Part shown: in pieces, positions 18,112 to 26,959 of the stretch
How positions within the stretch are numbered: the stretch's first letter is position 1
Layout: each line of letters starts with the position of its first letter
Assembly: GCA_002406015.1 (NCBI GenBank)
Contig: DHMX01000005.1
Location: 1 to 64,000, forward strand
DNA: 64,000 bases
Direction of reading: 5' to 3'
Source: Lachnospiraceae bacterium UBA4631
GTDB taxonomy: Bacteria; Bacillota; Clostridia; Lachnospirales; Lachnospiraceae
The notes under the pieces: generated by a model
The model's input: only the letters and a program-made list of their open reading frames with translations
Told to the model about the DNA's origin: nothing
The model's database searches: none
Program-made: the position numbers and the translations under genes

Positions 18112-18813
18112 CTATACGGATAAGTACTTCTTGATTTCGTCATAGTTTAATATTTCTTCTCGTGTCAGGGAATTTTGTATGGCTCCCTTATCCATAGCAT
18201 AGCAACGCTGGGATACGTGCTGAATCAACCCTATATGCTGTTCTACAAGTAATACGGTAATACCCAGCTCCTTATTAATCCGCAATATGATTTCTCCGAT
18301 TTGCTCTACGATATTCGGCTGCACACCTTCGGAAGGCTCATCCAATAACATTACCTTCAGATTACCGGTTAAGACTCTTCCTATAGAAAGCATCGCCTGT
18401 TCACCACCGGACATAGTACCTGCCATCTGGGTTCTGCGTTCCTTTAGCCGCGGAAAATATTCATATATCAAATCATAATTCGGCTTCTTTCCCTTTATCG
18501 GATTAATATTTTCACCCATCATCAGGTTCTCTTCTACCGTCAGTCTCGGAAACACCATATGCCCCTGCGGAACATAGCCGATTCCTTTCCATGCCCGTTC
18601 ATAGGATTTCTTCTTGGTAATATCCTGATTCAGATATTCGATTTTTCCTTCATTTACTTTAATCAGACCGATTAAGGTCTTCATCAATGTACTTTTTCCT
18701 ACACCGTTTCTTCCGATTACGGATACGATTTCTCCTTCATGAATCTCAATATCAACCCCATGAAGAATCATAACCTTTTCATATCCGGATACTAGATGTT
18801 CTGTTTTCAGCAT
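18112..18813 (-). CDS. urtE: Urea ABC transporter ATPase UrtE
   Basis: A 233-residue ATPase of the LivF/UrtE branch: Walker A GRNGVGKST, signature MSGGEQAML, Walker B VMLLDEPSEGVQPNIV. The SEGVQP motif after Walker B is typical of UrtE and of LivF relatives. It follows urtD by 12 bases and precedes glnA. Assignment as urea rather than branched-chain amino acid transport rests on the urease and on the UrtA-type binding protein. Confidence 0.9.
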   Translation of the reverse strand: MLKTEHLVSGYEKVMILHGVDIEIHEGEIVSVIGRNGVGKSTLMKTLIGLIKVNEGKIEYLNQDITKKKSYERAWKGIGYVPQGHMVFPRLTVEENLMMGENINPIKGKKPNYDLIYEYFPRLKERRTQMAGTMSGGEQAMLSIGRVLTGNLKVMLLDEPSEGVQPNIVEQIGEIILRINKELGITVLLVEQHIGLIQHVSQRCYAMDKGAIQNSLTREEILNYDEIKKYLSV

Positions 18814-18825
18814 ACGACATACCTC

Positions 18826-19575
18826 CTATGAGTTACCCAGATAAATCCGGATAACCTCTTCATTGTTTACGATTTCTTCAATCGGTCCCTCTGCAAATAA
18901 TTTACCGTAGTACAATACCGTTACATTATTCGCAATCTTTTTTACGAAATTCATATCATGCTCAATAAATAAGATGGAGAGTCCCTGTTTGTTCAAATCC
19001 GTTACCAGCTCCGCTGTAAATTCTGTTTCCTCCGGTCCCAGACCTGCTGCCGGCTCGTCCAGCAATAATAAATCCGGATTAGAGGAAAGTGCCATGGCAA
19101 TTTCCAGCCATTGCTGCTGCCCATGCGACATATTTTTAACAACCGGATTTCCTAAGTCCTTAATATGTACCAGTTCTATCAACCGGTCGATTTCTTCCTC
19201 TAACTGCTTCTTCGGGACATAATTTTCTGCTGCAATCCGCATATTTTCCCGCAATGTCAATTCCTCATAGACACCCGGCACCTGCATCTTTATGCTCATG
19301 CCCTTTCTTGCACGCTTTGAAGCACTCATACTGGTAATATCCTCACCCTTGAACACGATTCTTCCGGAGGATGCCGGATACACACCCATTACCATTTTGA
19401 AAACCGTGGTCTTACCTGCACCGTTTGGTCCAATCAGACATCGTAATTCTCCTTCTTTAATCGTCATGGAAAAATCTTCCACTGCCTGAATACCACCAAA
19501 CTGTTTTGAAACCTTATCTAACAGCAATATATCCTTTGTCGGATTAATTATCTTTTTTTCCATATCCGATACCAC
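18826..19575 (-). CDS. urtD: Urea ABC transporter ATPase UrtD
   Basis: A 249-residue LivG/UrtD-type ATPase: Walker A GPNGAGKTT, signature MSHGQQQWLEIA, Walker B LLLLDEPAAGLGPEE. MSHGQQQWLEI is characteristic of UrtD. The start could be GTG 19575 or ATG 19563. GGAGG lies about 20-25 bases upstream, with a CAGTACAGCTTGTACTG palindrome between, which may fold and bring it nearer to the start codon; this may tune expression. Confidence 0.9.
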   Translation of the reverse strand: MVSDMEKKIINPTKDILLLDKVSKQFGGIQAVEDFSMTIKEGELRCLIGPNGAGKTTVFKMVMGVYPASSGRIVFKGEDITSMSASKRARKGMSIKMQVPGVYEELTLRENMRIAAENYVPKKQLEEEIDRLIELVHIKDLGNPVVKNMSHGQQQWLEIAMALSSNPDLLLLDEPAAGLGPEETEFTAELVTDLNKQGLSILFIEHDMNFVKKIANNVTVLYYGKLFAEGPIEEIVNNEEVIRIYLGNS

Positions 19576-19618
19576 AGTACAAGCTGTACTGCCTCCTGTC
19601 TATTGGAGTCCTTTCTTC

Positions 19619-20626
19619 CTATGCTTCCTTCTTTTTGGTTAACTTGGCAAAACATCTGTCTGACAGATTAAATAATTCTACAAGTGCTCCTTCCGGCATA
19701 AACATTACGATTACCACAAGCAAAATACCCAGAATTACATTCGACCACACATTACCGCTGGCTGCCATTTCATGTGTCAGGAATGAGTAGAGAACCGTCA
19801 TAATCAATGCACCGGTTACATTTTTTCTGCCTGCTAAGGCAACCATAACCACAGCAACAGTTGAATTACCGACGGATAATGTAGACGGAACAACGTAGCC
19901 GCTCCATGCCGAGAATAACACGCCGCCAAGTCCTGCCAGAGCTCCGCTTACACCAAACACAAGGGTCTGAATCTTTGCTGTCTTATATCCGAACAGCTCA
20001 CTTCTTGATTTACTTTCACGAACACCGAACAGAGCATATCCGGTATTGGAATGTGTTAATTGACGAAATGCAAAATAAATACCAAATACAATAACAAGGA
20101 CTAAAATATACATCCAGATATTCATGAACTGGAAGTTTCCAATCTGTAGCTTCGGAATATTATTTAAGCCGTTATATCCACCTATCCAGACACCTAAAAT
20201 CTTCCATTCCGGCCCACTGGTCTGTACGATAAAGGTTTCCAGTACAATCGATACACAAAGGGTAATGATACCTGTAAATATCTCATTTACTCCTCCATAG
20301 AAGATAAAGTACCCTAAAACCGTTGCCACAAGTCCGGCAATCGCCACGCCTATAACCGCCGCCAGAATCGTCAGGTTTTTATCCGAACACAGACTAATAA
20401 TTGCGTATGTATATGCACCGATTCCATAAAATGCCGCCTGACCAAAGCTGAAGATTCCTGTATATCCCCAGATTAATACAATACTGAAGGACAGCAGGCA
20501 GGTAATATAAAATCCTGTAAACTGGTCTACCTTATATGCAGAGCTAAAAAATGGGAATATAATCGCAAAAAGGAGTACCAATACTGCCGTAACATTTTCT
20601 GTACACAATGACTTTATACGTTTCAT
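19619..20626 (-). CDS. urtC: Urea ABC transporter permease UrtC
   Basis: A 335-residue LivM/UrtC-type inner-membrane permease with about nine hydrophobic segments. The YTGIFSFGQAAFYGIGAY motif is the family signature and GVRESKSRSELFGY is the ATPase-contact loop. The start overlaps the end of urtB by 4 bases (ATGA). Confidence 0.9.
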   Translation of the reverse strand: MKRIKSLCTENVTAVLVLLFAIIFPFFSSAYKVDQFTGFYITCLLSFSIVLIWGYTGIFSFGQAAFYGIGAYTYAIISLCSDKNLTILAAVIGVAIAGLVATVLGYFIFYGGVNEIFTGIITLCVSIVLETFIVQTSGPEWKILGVWIGGYNGLNNIPKLQIGNFQFMNIWMYILVLVIVFGIYFAFRQLTHSNTGYALFGVRESKSRSELFGYKTAKIQTLVFGVSGALAGLGGVLFSAWSGYVVPSTLSVGNSTVAVVMVALAGRKNVTGALIMTVLYSFLTHEMAASGNVWSNVILGILLVVIVMFMPEGALVELFNLSDRCFAKLTKKKEA

Positions 20627-21534
20627 GATTCATTCCCTCCTTTTTTAGACTTTCTCATCTTTCTCTTTACCATGATGGAGTTATACAGTCCGGAGAAACC
20701 ATTTGGTAAAATACGGATAAAGATAATTGCCATAAGAAGAATACCTATCTTGCCATAGAATGTATTCAGTCTCATATTTAAGAAGCCTTCGACAACGCCC
20801 AGACCTCCGCCGGCAAGAACCGTACCGACCAATGGGTCTGCACCTCCGACCAACACTGTAACAAAGCTCTGTACTAAGAAGCTTTCTCCGTAGCTTGGGG
20901 TTAATGCCATTGTCGGAAGATACAAGCCACCGCACAAGCCTGCCAAAGCAGAGCCAATCATAAATGTACCTGTATTCATACGGTTTGCATTTACACCTAA
21001 GCTGTTTGCGATTTCACGATTCTGCATCGTTGCCCGCGAATGCAAGCCGAATCGTGTAAACTTAAATACCAAGAATGTTGCTATGATTAACGCAATTGCA
21101 ATTGCTACCAGCAACAGCTTGTAATAAGAATAGGAATATCCTGCTACCTTAAAGGAACCCAGCGGAATCGCACAGCCCGGCATCGTCGGACCGAATATAA
21201 TAAATATCAACTGCGAAATTGCTATACTTAAGCCCCATGTAACAACGATAGAATCCAAAGGACGGTCATACAACCGTTTCATAACCAGGCGATCCATAAC
21301 CAGACCAACCAGTCCTGTTACAACAGTTCCTCCCAATATACCGATAATGAGCGGCATACCACATCTGGTACATAAAATGTCTGTCACATACGCACCTATC
21401 ATAATCAGCTCGCCCTGTGCCATATTGGTAATGCCCATCATTCCATATATGATTGCCATACCAAGAGCCGCCAACACTAAAAAGGAGAAACTATCCAAAA
21501 ATTGATACACATATGAAAAAATTACTCCAAACAT
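20623..21534 (-). CDS. urtB: Urea ABC transporter permease UrtB
   Basis: A 303-residue LivH/UrtB-type permease. AIIYGMMGITNMAQGELIMIGAY matches the conserved helix-loop of this family, and HSRATMQNREIANSLGVN is the ATPase-docking segment. It follows a large hairpin 41 bases downstream of urtA. With UrtC it forms the membrane channel. Confidence 0.9.
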   Translation of the reverse strand: MFGVIFSYVYQFLDSFSFLVLAALGMAIIYGMMGITNMAQGELIMIGAYVTDILCTRCGMPLIIGILGGTVVTGLVGLVMDRLVMKRLYDRPLDSIVVTWGLSIAISQLIFIIFGPTMPGCAIPLGSFKVAGYSYSYYKLLLVAIAIALIIATFLVFKFTRFGLHSRATMQNREIANSLGVNANRMNTGTFMIGSALAGLCGGLYLPTMALTPSYGESFLVQSFVTVLVGGADPLVGTVLAGGGLGVVEGFLNMRLNTFYGKIGILLMAIIFIRILPNGFSGLYNSIMVKRKMRKSKKGGNES

Positions 21535-21574
21535 CGGATCACCTCTTCCTAACCATTCTGTCTGTCAGCTATAG

Positions 21575-21623
21575 GAAAATGTGCTGTTTTAAGTCACCTT
21601 CAACCTATAAACAGCACATTTTC
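21575..21623 (-). promoter_or_regulatory. Intercistronic hairpin between urtA and urtB
   Basis: GAAAATGTGCTGTTT pairs perfectly with AAACAGCACATTTTC around a 19-base loop. No T-tract follows on the minus strand, so it is not a standard terminator. Such hairpins downstream of binding-protein genes usually stabilise the upstream message and raise binding protein over permease. Confidence 0.65.
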
Positions 21624-21646
21624 AGCTAACCGTAATCTGCTAATCT

Positions 21647-22945
21647 CTAATTTCCTGTACCATTTTCCAACGGTGAATACTGTGTCTGTGGGTCATCTAC
21701 CCGAACATCAATACCAAGGTCTTTCAGGTATGTCGGTTCAATGTCAGGACAGGTCTGCAAAGTCTTTAATGAATGGTCATCCTGTACTTCCATAATTGTC
21801 AAAGTTAATTTTGCCTGATGTGTTGCACCGTCTACACTTACTTCTCCGGATGGAGCTGCAAAGCTTATTTCGTCTGTATCAAATGCATCTATAACTGCTT
21901 CTGTCTCGGTGGTTCCTGCTGCTTCTACAGCCGCCTTCCACAAATATACGGCAGTATATACACCTTCCGCCTGATTGGTAATGTATGCTTCATTCGGGTA
22001 CTTTGCCCGGAAATCTTCTACAAACTTCTTAGCTGCATCGGTTGCACCATCTTCTGTACCCATATCCTCAAAGAAGTTACCTGCTGAAATCATACCGCTT
22101 AAGCCCGGAGCATCTACGATTGTCTGTTCATGCGAGTATACAATGTTACAGGTGGATGCTAAGGTTACACCTTCAACCTTGGCATTTACCCACTGGTCGA
22201 AGAAGGAGGTCTGTGCAGAACCTACCAATAAGGTATATACAATATCTGCTCCGGAATCCTGAATCTTACTGATGGAACTACTGAACTGTGAGGTTCCTAA
22301 TGGGGAAAATTCAGTACCGACAACTTCCAGTCCTAACTGGTCGCAATATTCCTGCACCCACTGTGCTGAAATCTGTCCGTAATTATAATCTGCTGCCAGA
22401 ATATATACCTTACTTCCCATGTTGTTATCCTTTAAATACTGCATCAGCGGTAAAATGGACTGCTCCGGTCCGGTACCGGTACACAGGCAATACCGACTGG
22501 CTACACCACCTTCATAGAAAGTAGGATAAATTAATAATGCCTTGTTTTGTTCAAATGTAGAACGAATGGCTTCCCGGTTTGCACTGGTTCCATCCTGAAA
22601 TACAACCGCACATTCATCTTCCAGAATTAATTCCTTTGCCAGATTCTGATAACGCTGTGTATCACTCTGTCCATCTACAATAATCGGTTCAATCTGTTTA
22701 CCGAGAACTCCACCGGCTTCATTGATTTCATCCACTGCCAACTGAAAGGCTGCTACATTACAGGTAATGGCATTATCACCGGACTGGTCACTCATGAAGC
22801 CTACCTTAATCGTATCTCCGCCACCGGCTCCTCCGCTTCCGGATGCTCCGCTGCTTCCCGAACCACCGGAACCGCAGCCTGCCAGACCAAGTATCATTGT
22901 TGCCGCAGCAAATGCTGCAAATATTTTCTTCATGTGTTTTCTCAT
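21647..22945 (-). CDS. urtA: Urea ABC transporter substrate-binding lipoprotein UrtA
   Basis: A 432-residue lipoprotein with lipobox LAGC near residue 24, a Gly/Ser-rich linker, then a Leu/Ile/Val-binding-protein-like type 1 fold. ALLIYPTFYEGG and CTGTGPEQSILP correspond to the conserved urea-site region of UrtA. The start at 22945 has GGAG 8 bases upstream; an earlier ATG at 22963 lacks one. It leads the operon, is preceded by a leader containing a terminator, and captures extracellular urea. Confidence 0.9.
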   Translation of the reverse strand: MRKHMKKIFAAFAAATMILGLAGCGSGGSGSSGASGSGGAGGGDTIKVGFMSDQSGDNAITCNVAAFQLAVDEINEAGGVLGKQIEPIIVDGQSDTQRYQNLAKELILEDECAVVFQDGTSANREAIRSTFEQNKALLIYPTFYEGGVASRYCLCTGTGPEQSILPLMQYLKDNNMGSKVYILAADYNYGQISAQWVQEYCDQLGLEVVGTEFSPLGTSQFSSSISKIQDSGADIVYTLLVGSAQTSFFDQWVNAKVEGVTLASTCNIVYSHEQTIVDAPGLSGMISAGNFFEDMGTEDGATDAAKKFVEDFRAKYPNEAYITNQAEGVYTAVYLWKAAVEAAGTTETEAVIDAFDTDEISFAAPSGEVSVDGATHQAKLTLTIMEVQDDHSLKTLQTCPDIEPTYLKDLGIDVRVDDPQTQYSPLENGTGN

Positions 22946-23037
22946 ATGTATTTCTCCTTTCATTTTTCATTTCTGAATTTTATAAACACCTTACTGCCAA
23001 ACAAGAAATCCTTCCGGCTTTTGTCCGCTGTCTGCGT

Positions 23038-23075
23038 AATAAAAATGGTGCCTACTTCTTTTAAGTAAGCACCAT
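23038..23075 (-). terminator. Terminator hairpin in the urt operon leader
   Basis: On the minus strand ATGGTGC...TACTT pairs with AAGTA..GCACCAT, followed directly by TTTTTATT. It lies about 90 bases ahead of urtA and downstream of a likely promoter, so it looks like an attenuator rather than an operon end. Confidence 0.65.
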
Positions 23076-23109
23076 CGCCTCATGTGATTTGTTGTTTGTT
23101 GTAGTTTTC

Positions 23110-23137
23110 ATTATATGAATTTTCGGAATGAAGTAAA
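23110..23137 (-). promoter_or_regulatory. Probable urt operon promoter
   Basis: On the minus strand TTTACT (23137-23132) and TATAAT (23115-23110) are 16 bases apart. Transcription from here would run through the leader terminator at 23075-23038. A further inverted repeat TGACAC/GTGTCA at about 23192-23215 could be a regulator site for this or the divergent gene. Confidence 0.5.
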
Positions 23138-23273
23138 CGGAAGAAACTTTGTTTGTACCCAGAGAAATTTTAGATGTACATTTCTATGCGTTGACACTCA
23201 AATCTTTGCGTGTCATGATAAATACCACTTTACAGAACCACCTATTATTAATAGGAAAAAAGGAGGGTCATAT

Positions 23274-24449
23274 ATGGATATATCAATGCTTTCAGCTCAT
23301 ATTCTGCATAACCGGAGAAGCCTGCATGCAATTCCGGAAACCGGTACTCAGCTTCCGAAAACGCGGACATATCTGGAACAATGCCTTACCGCTATCGGAA
23401 TCCCTTTTGTCCGCAATCAGGCTGACAGCGGAATCATTGCAATTATGAAAACACCGCTTCCGGGTAAAACCATTGCTTTCCGCACAGACATGGATGCCTT
23501 ACCGATAACAGAGGAGACTATGCTTCCCTTTGCCGCTGCCAACGGAAATATGCACGCCTGCGGACATGATGCACACATGGCTATTTTACTTGGGGCTATC
23601 GAATTACTATGGCAGCAACGAGCCAATCTATCGGGCTGCTTCTTATTTCTGTTCCAGACCGGTGAAGAAACCTCCGAAGGAGCAAGACTTATGTGTGAGG
23701 AGCCAATCTTTCAGAACTATCATCCGGACTGTATCTTTGGTCTTCATGTCGGACGGTTACACCCTGACATCGCACACGGACAATTGGGAATCTCTCCCGG
23801 CATTTGTATGGCATCCTATGATAAGTTCATAATTCAGATTCAGGGAAAGGGAACGCATGGTTCTACTCCGGAGCTGGGAATTGACCCCCTTTACATCAGC
23901 TCTGTCATCGTTCAAAATCTCCCTTCCATTTTAGGACGCGAACATTCCGCCCTGCATCCGGGCGTTATCTCGGTCGGAAAAATTAACGGTGGTGATACCT
24001 ACAATATTATACCGGATTCCTGCACCATGGAAGGAACCTTCCGTTCCTTAGATAATGCTACCCGAACCTTTCTGGCTGACCGTATATCCGGTCTGGCTGA
24101 AGGAATTGCCGCCGCCTTTCATGCCACAGCCCGGACGCAGATTATATGGGGAGCGGCTCCCTTATGCAATACCCCTTCCCTTACAAAACAGGTACAGCAA
24201 ATAGCACTGCAAGCCTTTTCTCCGGAGGAGGTTATAACCGACCTTTCCCCAATTATGGTTGGTGAGGACTTCGCTACCTATCTGGAACACATTCCCGGCA
24301 CCTACTGCTTTCTGGGTACTAATCCACCGGAAGGTACACCTGCTTATCCGCACCATAATTCCCGTTTTGATATAGATGATTCTGTCTTATGGAAGGGTGC
24401 TGTCCTCTTTTATCAGATTGCCAAATCCTATTCGGATGGGAACATCTAA
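23274..24449 (+). CDS. M20-family amidohydrolase (aminoacylase/hippurate hydrolase type)
   Basis: A 391-residue zinc-dependent amidohydrolase of the M20D group, which cleaves N-acyl amino acids or similar amides. Metal ligands appear in ACGHDAHMA, TGEETSEGA, FGLHVG and the late His in YPHHNSRFD. The start at 23274 has GGAGG 7 bases upstream. It is divergent from the urt operon. It probably supplies amino or ammonia nitrogen from acylated compounds; the exact substrate is unknown. Confidence 0.88.
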   Translation: MDISMLSAHILHNRRSLHAIPETGTQLPKTRTYLEQCLTAIGIPFVRNQADSGIIAIMKTPLPGKTIAFRTDMDALPITEETMLPFAAANGNMHACGHDAHMAILLGAIELLWQQRANLSGCFLFLFQTGEETSEGARLMCEEPIFQNYHPDCIFGLHVGRLHPDIAHGQLGISPGICMASYDKFIIQIQGKGTHGSTPELGIDPLYISSVIVQNLPSILGREHSALHPGVISVGKINGGDTYNIIPDSCTMEGTFRSLDNATRTFLADRISGLAEGIAAAFHATARTQIIWGAAPLCNTPSLTKQVQQIALQAFSPEEVITDLSPIMVGEDFATYLEHIPGTYCFLGTNPPEGTPAYPHHNSRFDIDDSVLWKGAVLFYQIAKSYSDGNI

Positions 24450-24522
24450 CTTTTTTCATGTAGCAACTAATTTTTATCGGTTGTGAAGTATCCTGTCCTA
24501 TGATACATTACAGCTATCAAAA

Positions 24523-24553
24523 GGCACAAGGTCGTGTAACGGAAGCTTGTGCC
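24523..24553 (+). terminator. Terminator after the M20 amidohydrolase
   Basis: GGCACAAG and CTTGTGCC pair around a 15-base loop, followed by TTATTATATTT. Confidence 0.65.
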
Positions 24554-24614
24554 TTATTATATTTATTATTTATATCGTTACTATTGATATTATTTATGTA
24601 AAGGAGGACAACTT

Positions 24615-25520
24615 ATGAAAGATATTATTACTGTATCCTGTGTTACCTTTAATGCCACTTGGGGTGATAAAGCAAAGAACCTGAATCGAATCAAGGGGTA
24701 TATTGAAGCTGCTGCTAAAAAAGGCTCTGATTTCGTAGTATTTCCGGAGATGGCATTAACCGGATATGACGATGAAGAAGAAAAAGATAAAAAGGATAAA
24801 ATGCAATCCATTCAGGCAGAGCTGATTCCGGGTCCTTCTACGAATGAAGTAGCTGAACTGACAAAGAAGCTTGGAATTTATGCCGTATTCGGAATGCCGG
24901 AGCGGGACCCTTCCGACCCTTCTATTATTTATAATGCACTGGCAGTCTTTGGACCGGACGGACTTGTCGGTTCTTATCGTAAAATGCATCTGCCTTATCC
25001 GGAACCGCATTGGGCAACCCGCGGAGACAAGCCGTTTATTCTGGATACTCCTTGGGGTCCAATCGGCATTGCTATCTGTTATGATTCCTACTGCTTCCCT
25101 GAAATGATGCGTTATGAGGGTGCAAAGGGCTGTCGAATGCATATCAACTGTACGGCTCTTGCTAAGTGCCATGGAATTGCTTTAGGCTCTACCACCTTGG
25201 AAGCAGAGGTTATTGTAAATCAGATGTATATTGCTTCTTCTAATCTGGGTGGAAAGGATTTATACAACGAATTCTGGGGTGGAAGCAGCATTATCGGTCC
25301 AAGCCGGAATTTCTGGGAGGCTTATTATTATGCCGGCTACCCATTTACACATGAGAAAGCCATTCAGTGTGAAATGCACACAGCAACCATTGATTTGACA
25401 CTTGCAGGACGCGATATTTTCAAGGCAAATCCAATGATTGACGGAGCTACTGATTATCGTCCGGATAAATACATCGAAATGTGCAAGGATGTATTAGCCG
25501 ACCCAAATTTCGGAAAATAA
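24615..25520 (+). CDS. Nitrilase-superfamily amidohydrolase
   Basis: A 301-residue carbon-nitrogen hydrolase. Catalytic Glu in FPEMALTGY, Lys in YRKMHLPYPE and Cys in AICYDSYCFPE form the triad. A charged insert (EEEKDKKDK) follows the first motif. It is more similar in outline to aliphatic amidase/N-carbamoyl hydrolase members than to the other nitrilase gene of this window. It has its own transcript between two terminators and fits a role in releasing ammonia from amides. Confidence 0.85.
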   Translation: MKDIITVSCVTFNATWGDKAKNLNRIKGYIEAAAKKGSDFVVFPEMALTGYDDEEEKDKKDKMQSIQAELIPGPSTNEVAELTKKLGIYAVFGMPERDPSDPSIIYNALAVFGPDGLVGSYRKMHLPYPEPHWATRGDKPFILDTPWGPIGIAICYDSYCFPEMMRYEGAKGCRMHINCTALAKCHGIALGSTTLEAEVIVNQMYIASSNLGGKDLYNEFWGGSSIIGPSRNFWEAYYYAGYPFTHEKAIQCEMHTATIDLTLAGRDIFKANPMIDGATDYRPDKYIEMCKDVLADPNFGK

Positions 25521-25556
25521 ATTTGCTTACTCACTTACTCACTAATATCTGAACAA

Positions 25557-25594
25557 GCTGCCGCCTTATGATGGAAACGTCATAAAGCGGCAGC
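25557..25594. terminator. Bidirectional terminator between converging genes
   Basis: GCTGCCGCCTTATGA pairs with TCATAAAGCGGCAGC (one bulge/mismatch) around an 8-base loop, between the rightward nitrilase and leftward ywmB ends. Confidence 0.85.
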
Positions 25595-25606
25595 TAAATT
25601 GTTCTC

Positions 25607-26362
25607 TTAAAACGACTGGCTGATATACGGAACTGCCAGATGTAAATAGGTCATGTTCTCATCCTCATGATAGGTAACTGCCAGATTTACATTTATCTTT
25701 TTTCCGTTCTGGTATATAACGCGGTCAAACCGACTGGTGTATCCGTACAGGCAATAGTAATTATCATTGTCAATTTCCTGAACCGGTGTGGCATTTAAGG
25801 ATGACATTATACCGTCTACCAATTCTGTTCTGCGTGCCTCTGACACAGCTCCTTCTGTCTTTCCTTTTATATACAGATTGATGCTCGGTGTCATTCCTAC
25901 TTCCTGATAAATGTCCTCTAGCAGCTCCTTACATTCCATTGCATACTCAATATCATCATAGATAGTAATATCACTTAAAATAGTTTGCTCTGTCACCGGC
26001 TCCCGGTTATCATTCATGGTATCCATGCTGACCACCTGAAGGACGGTATTGCCGTATTTTCCGTTTTTGGTTAATGTACTTTCCCGATAGGAATCTCCTT
26101 CCGATGCCGTAATCTCATAGCCGTCTGTGATTCCCAACTGCTTTGCCAGATTCCGCAGCATAGTTTCCTTGGTTTCACCGGATAGCTCCAGTTCCCCGAA
26201 TTTACCATACGCACTGATACACACTTCTACCGGAACCATATCACTGCTGTTAAATGCTTCTACTACATTTCCTTCCGGCTCCATGCCCTGATTAATGAAT
26301 AACTGAATCATAACTGCCAGCCAGATTAATACCACCAACGCAGTTTTACCTGTTGCTTTCAT
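25607..26362 (-). CDS. ywmB: YwmB-family protein
   Basis: A 251-residue protein with an N-terminal membrane anchor and a YwmB (TATA-binding-like fold) domain, of unknown biochemical role. The N-terminus MKATGKTALVVLIWLAVMI is the anchor. The start at 26362 has GAGG 8 bases upstream; the frame is open back to 26386 but has no site there. In Bacillus ywmB lies just after atpC; here about 19 kb separates them. Its first codons and upstream region are repeated at 43549-43656, which marks an insertion boundary. Confidence 0.7.
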   Translation of the reverse strand: MKATGKTALVVLIWLAVMIQLFINQGMEPEGNVVEAFNSSDMVPVEVCISAYGKFGELELSGETKETMLRNLAKQLGITDGYEITASEGDSYRESTLTKNGKYGNTVLQVVSMDTMNDNREPVTEQTILSDITIYDDIEYAMECKELLEDIYQEVGMTPSINLYIKGKTEGAVSEARRTELVDGIMSSLNATPVQEIDNDNYYCLYGYTSRFDRVIYQNGKKINVNLAVTYHEDENMTYLHLAVPYISQSF

Positions 26363-26452
26363 ATCTATAACCTCACTTCCAATCAACAGCTATTCTGCCG
26401 ATTTTTCGTTATTTTATAGTTGTAGTATGAACAGGTTTTCCAGATTTATACA
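26351..26452. repeat. Island boundary direct repeat, left copy
   Basis: This segment covers the first four codons, ribosome site and promoter region of ywmB. It matches 43549-43656 at roughly 80-85% by eye, including TTATAGTTGTAGTATGA and CAACCTCACTTCCAA-like blocks. It is intact here and reads into ywmB. Confidence 0.75.
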
Positions 26453-26460
26453 GTTTGTTT

Positions 26461-26886
26461 TCATGAGCGGAGAGATTCATGCTTATCCATTTTCCCATAA
26501 TAGAAAGCGATTTTTTCTAATGCCTCATTAATTTCGCACGCCACATCAAATACAGATATAGCTTTTTTTTCAAATTGCTTCTGTGCCTGAAATCCAATTT
26601 TTTTGCATACAACACATCTGCAATCCGATATAAGCCCTACTCTTGAAATTACATCTGAAGAACCGTTACATCCACTACCATTACCGCCACAGCCTTCATT
26701 TCTGCAACCCGATGTGTTGCACGAATTTTCACTGATTTTCTGTATTTCTGTGTCGTTACAAACAACTCTTTCTTCTATCAACCTGATTTCATCCGATACT
26801 TCATAAATCAGAAATTTTGTAACTTCACCAAATTTTAAGTTTACATGAATTCCGTCAGAAGAACCAACTGCAATTTTATAAGCCAA
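26461..26886 (-). CDS. NifX/NafY-type cofactor-binding protein with Cys-rich insert
   Basis: A 141-residue protein. The N-terminus AYKIAVGSSDGIHVNLKFGE is the dinitrogenase iron-molybdenum-cofactor (NifX/NafY/NifB-C) domain. The central part is unusual: about ten Cys between residues 42 and 112, including CRNEGCGGNGSGC and CRCVVC, enough for one or two iron-sulfur sites. I read the start as TTG 26886, which has GGAGG 7 bases upstream. It is the last gene of the nitrogenase-like operon and probably carries or inserts its cofactor. Confidence 0.7.
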   Translation of the reverse strand: MAYKIAVGSSDGIHVNLKFGEVTKFLIYEVSDEIRLIEERVVCNDTEIQKISENSCNTSGCRNEGCGGNGSGCNGSSDVISRVGLISDCRCVVCKKIGFQAQKQFEKKAISVFDVACEINEALEKIAFYYGKMDKHESLRS

Positions 26887-26911
26887 ACTAGTACCTCCCG
26901 CCATATGGCAA

Positions 26912-26945
26912 CTGCCTGTAAACCCTAATTGTGGTTTACAGGCAG
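26912..26945 (-). promoter_or_regulatory. Hairpin between nifK-like and nifX-like genes
   Basis: CTGCCTGTAAACC pairs perfectly with GGTTTACAGGCAG around an 8-base loop. On the minus strand no T-tract follows, so it more likely protects the upstream message or reduces read-through into the NifX-like gene. On the plus strand it runs into CTTCTTATTTCTC. Confidence 0.6.
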
Positions 26946-26959
26946 CTTCTTATTTCTCT

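Noticed and set aside
22964..23137. Guanidine or other known riboswitch in the urt leader
   Set aside because: I could not find the ACGR loops of mini-ykkC or other familiar motifs; only a terminator stem is clear.
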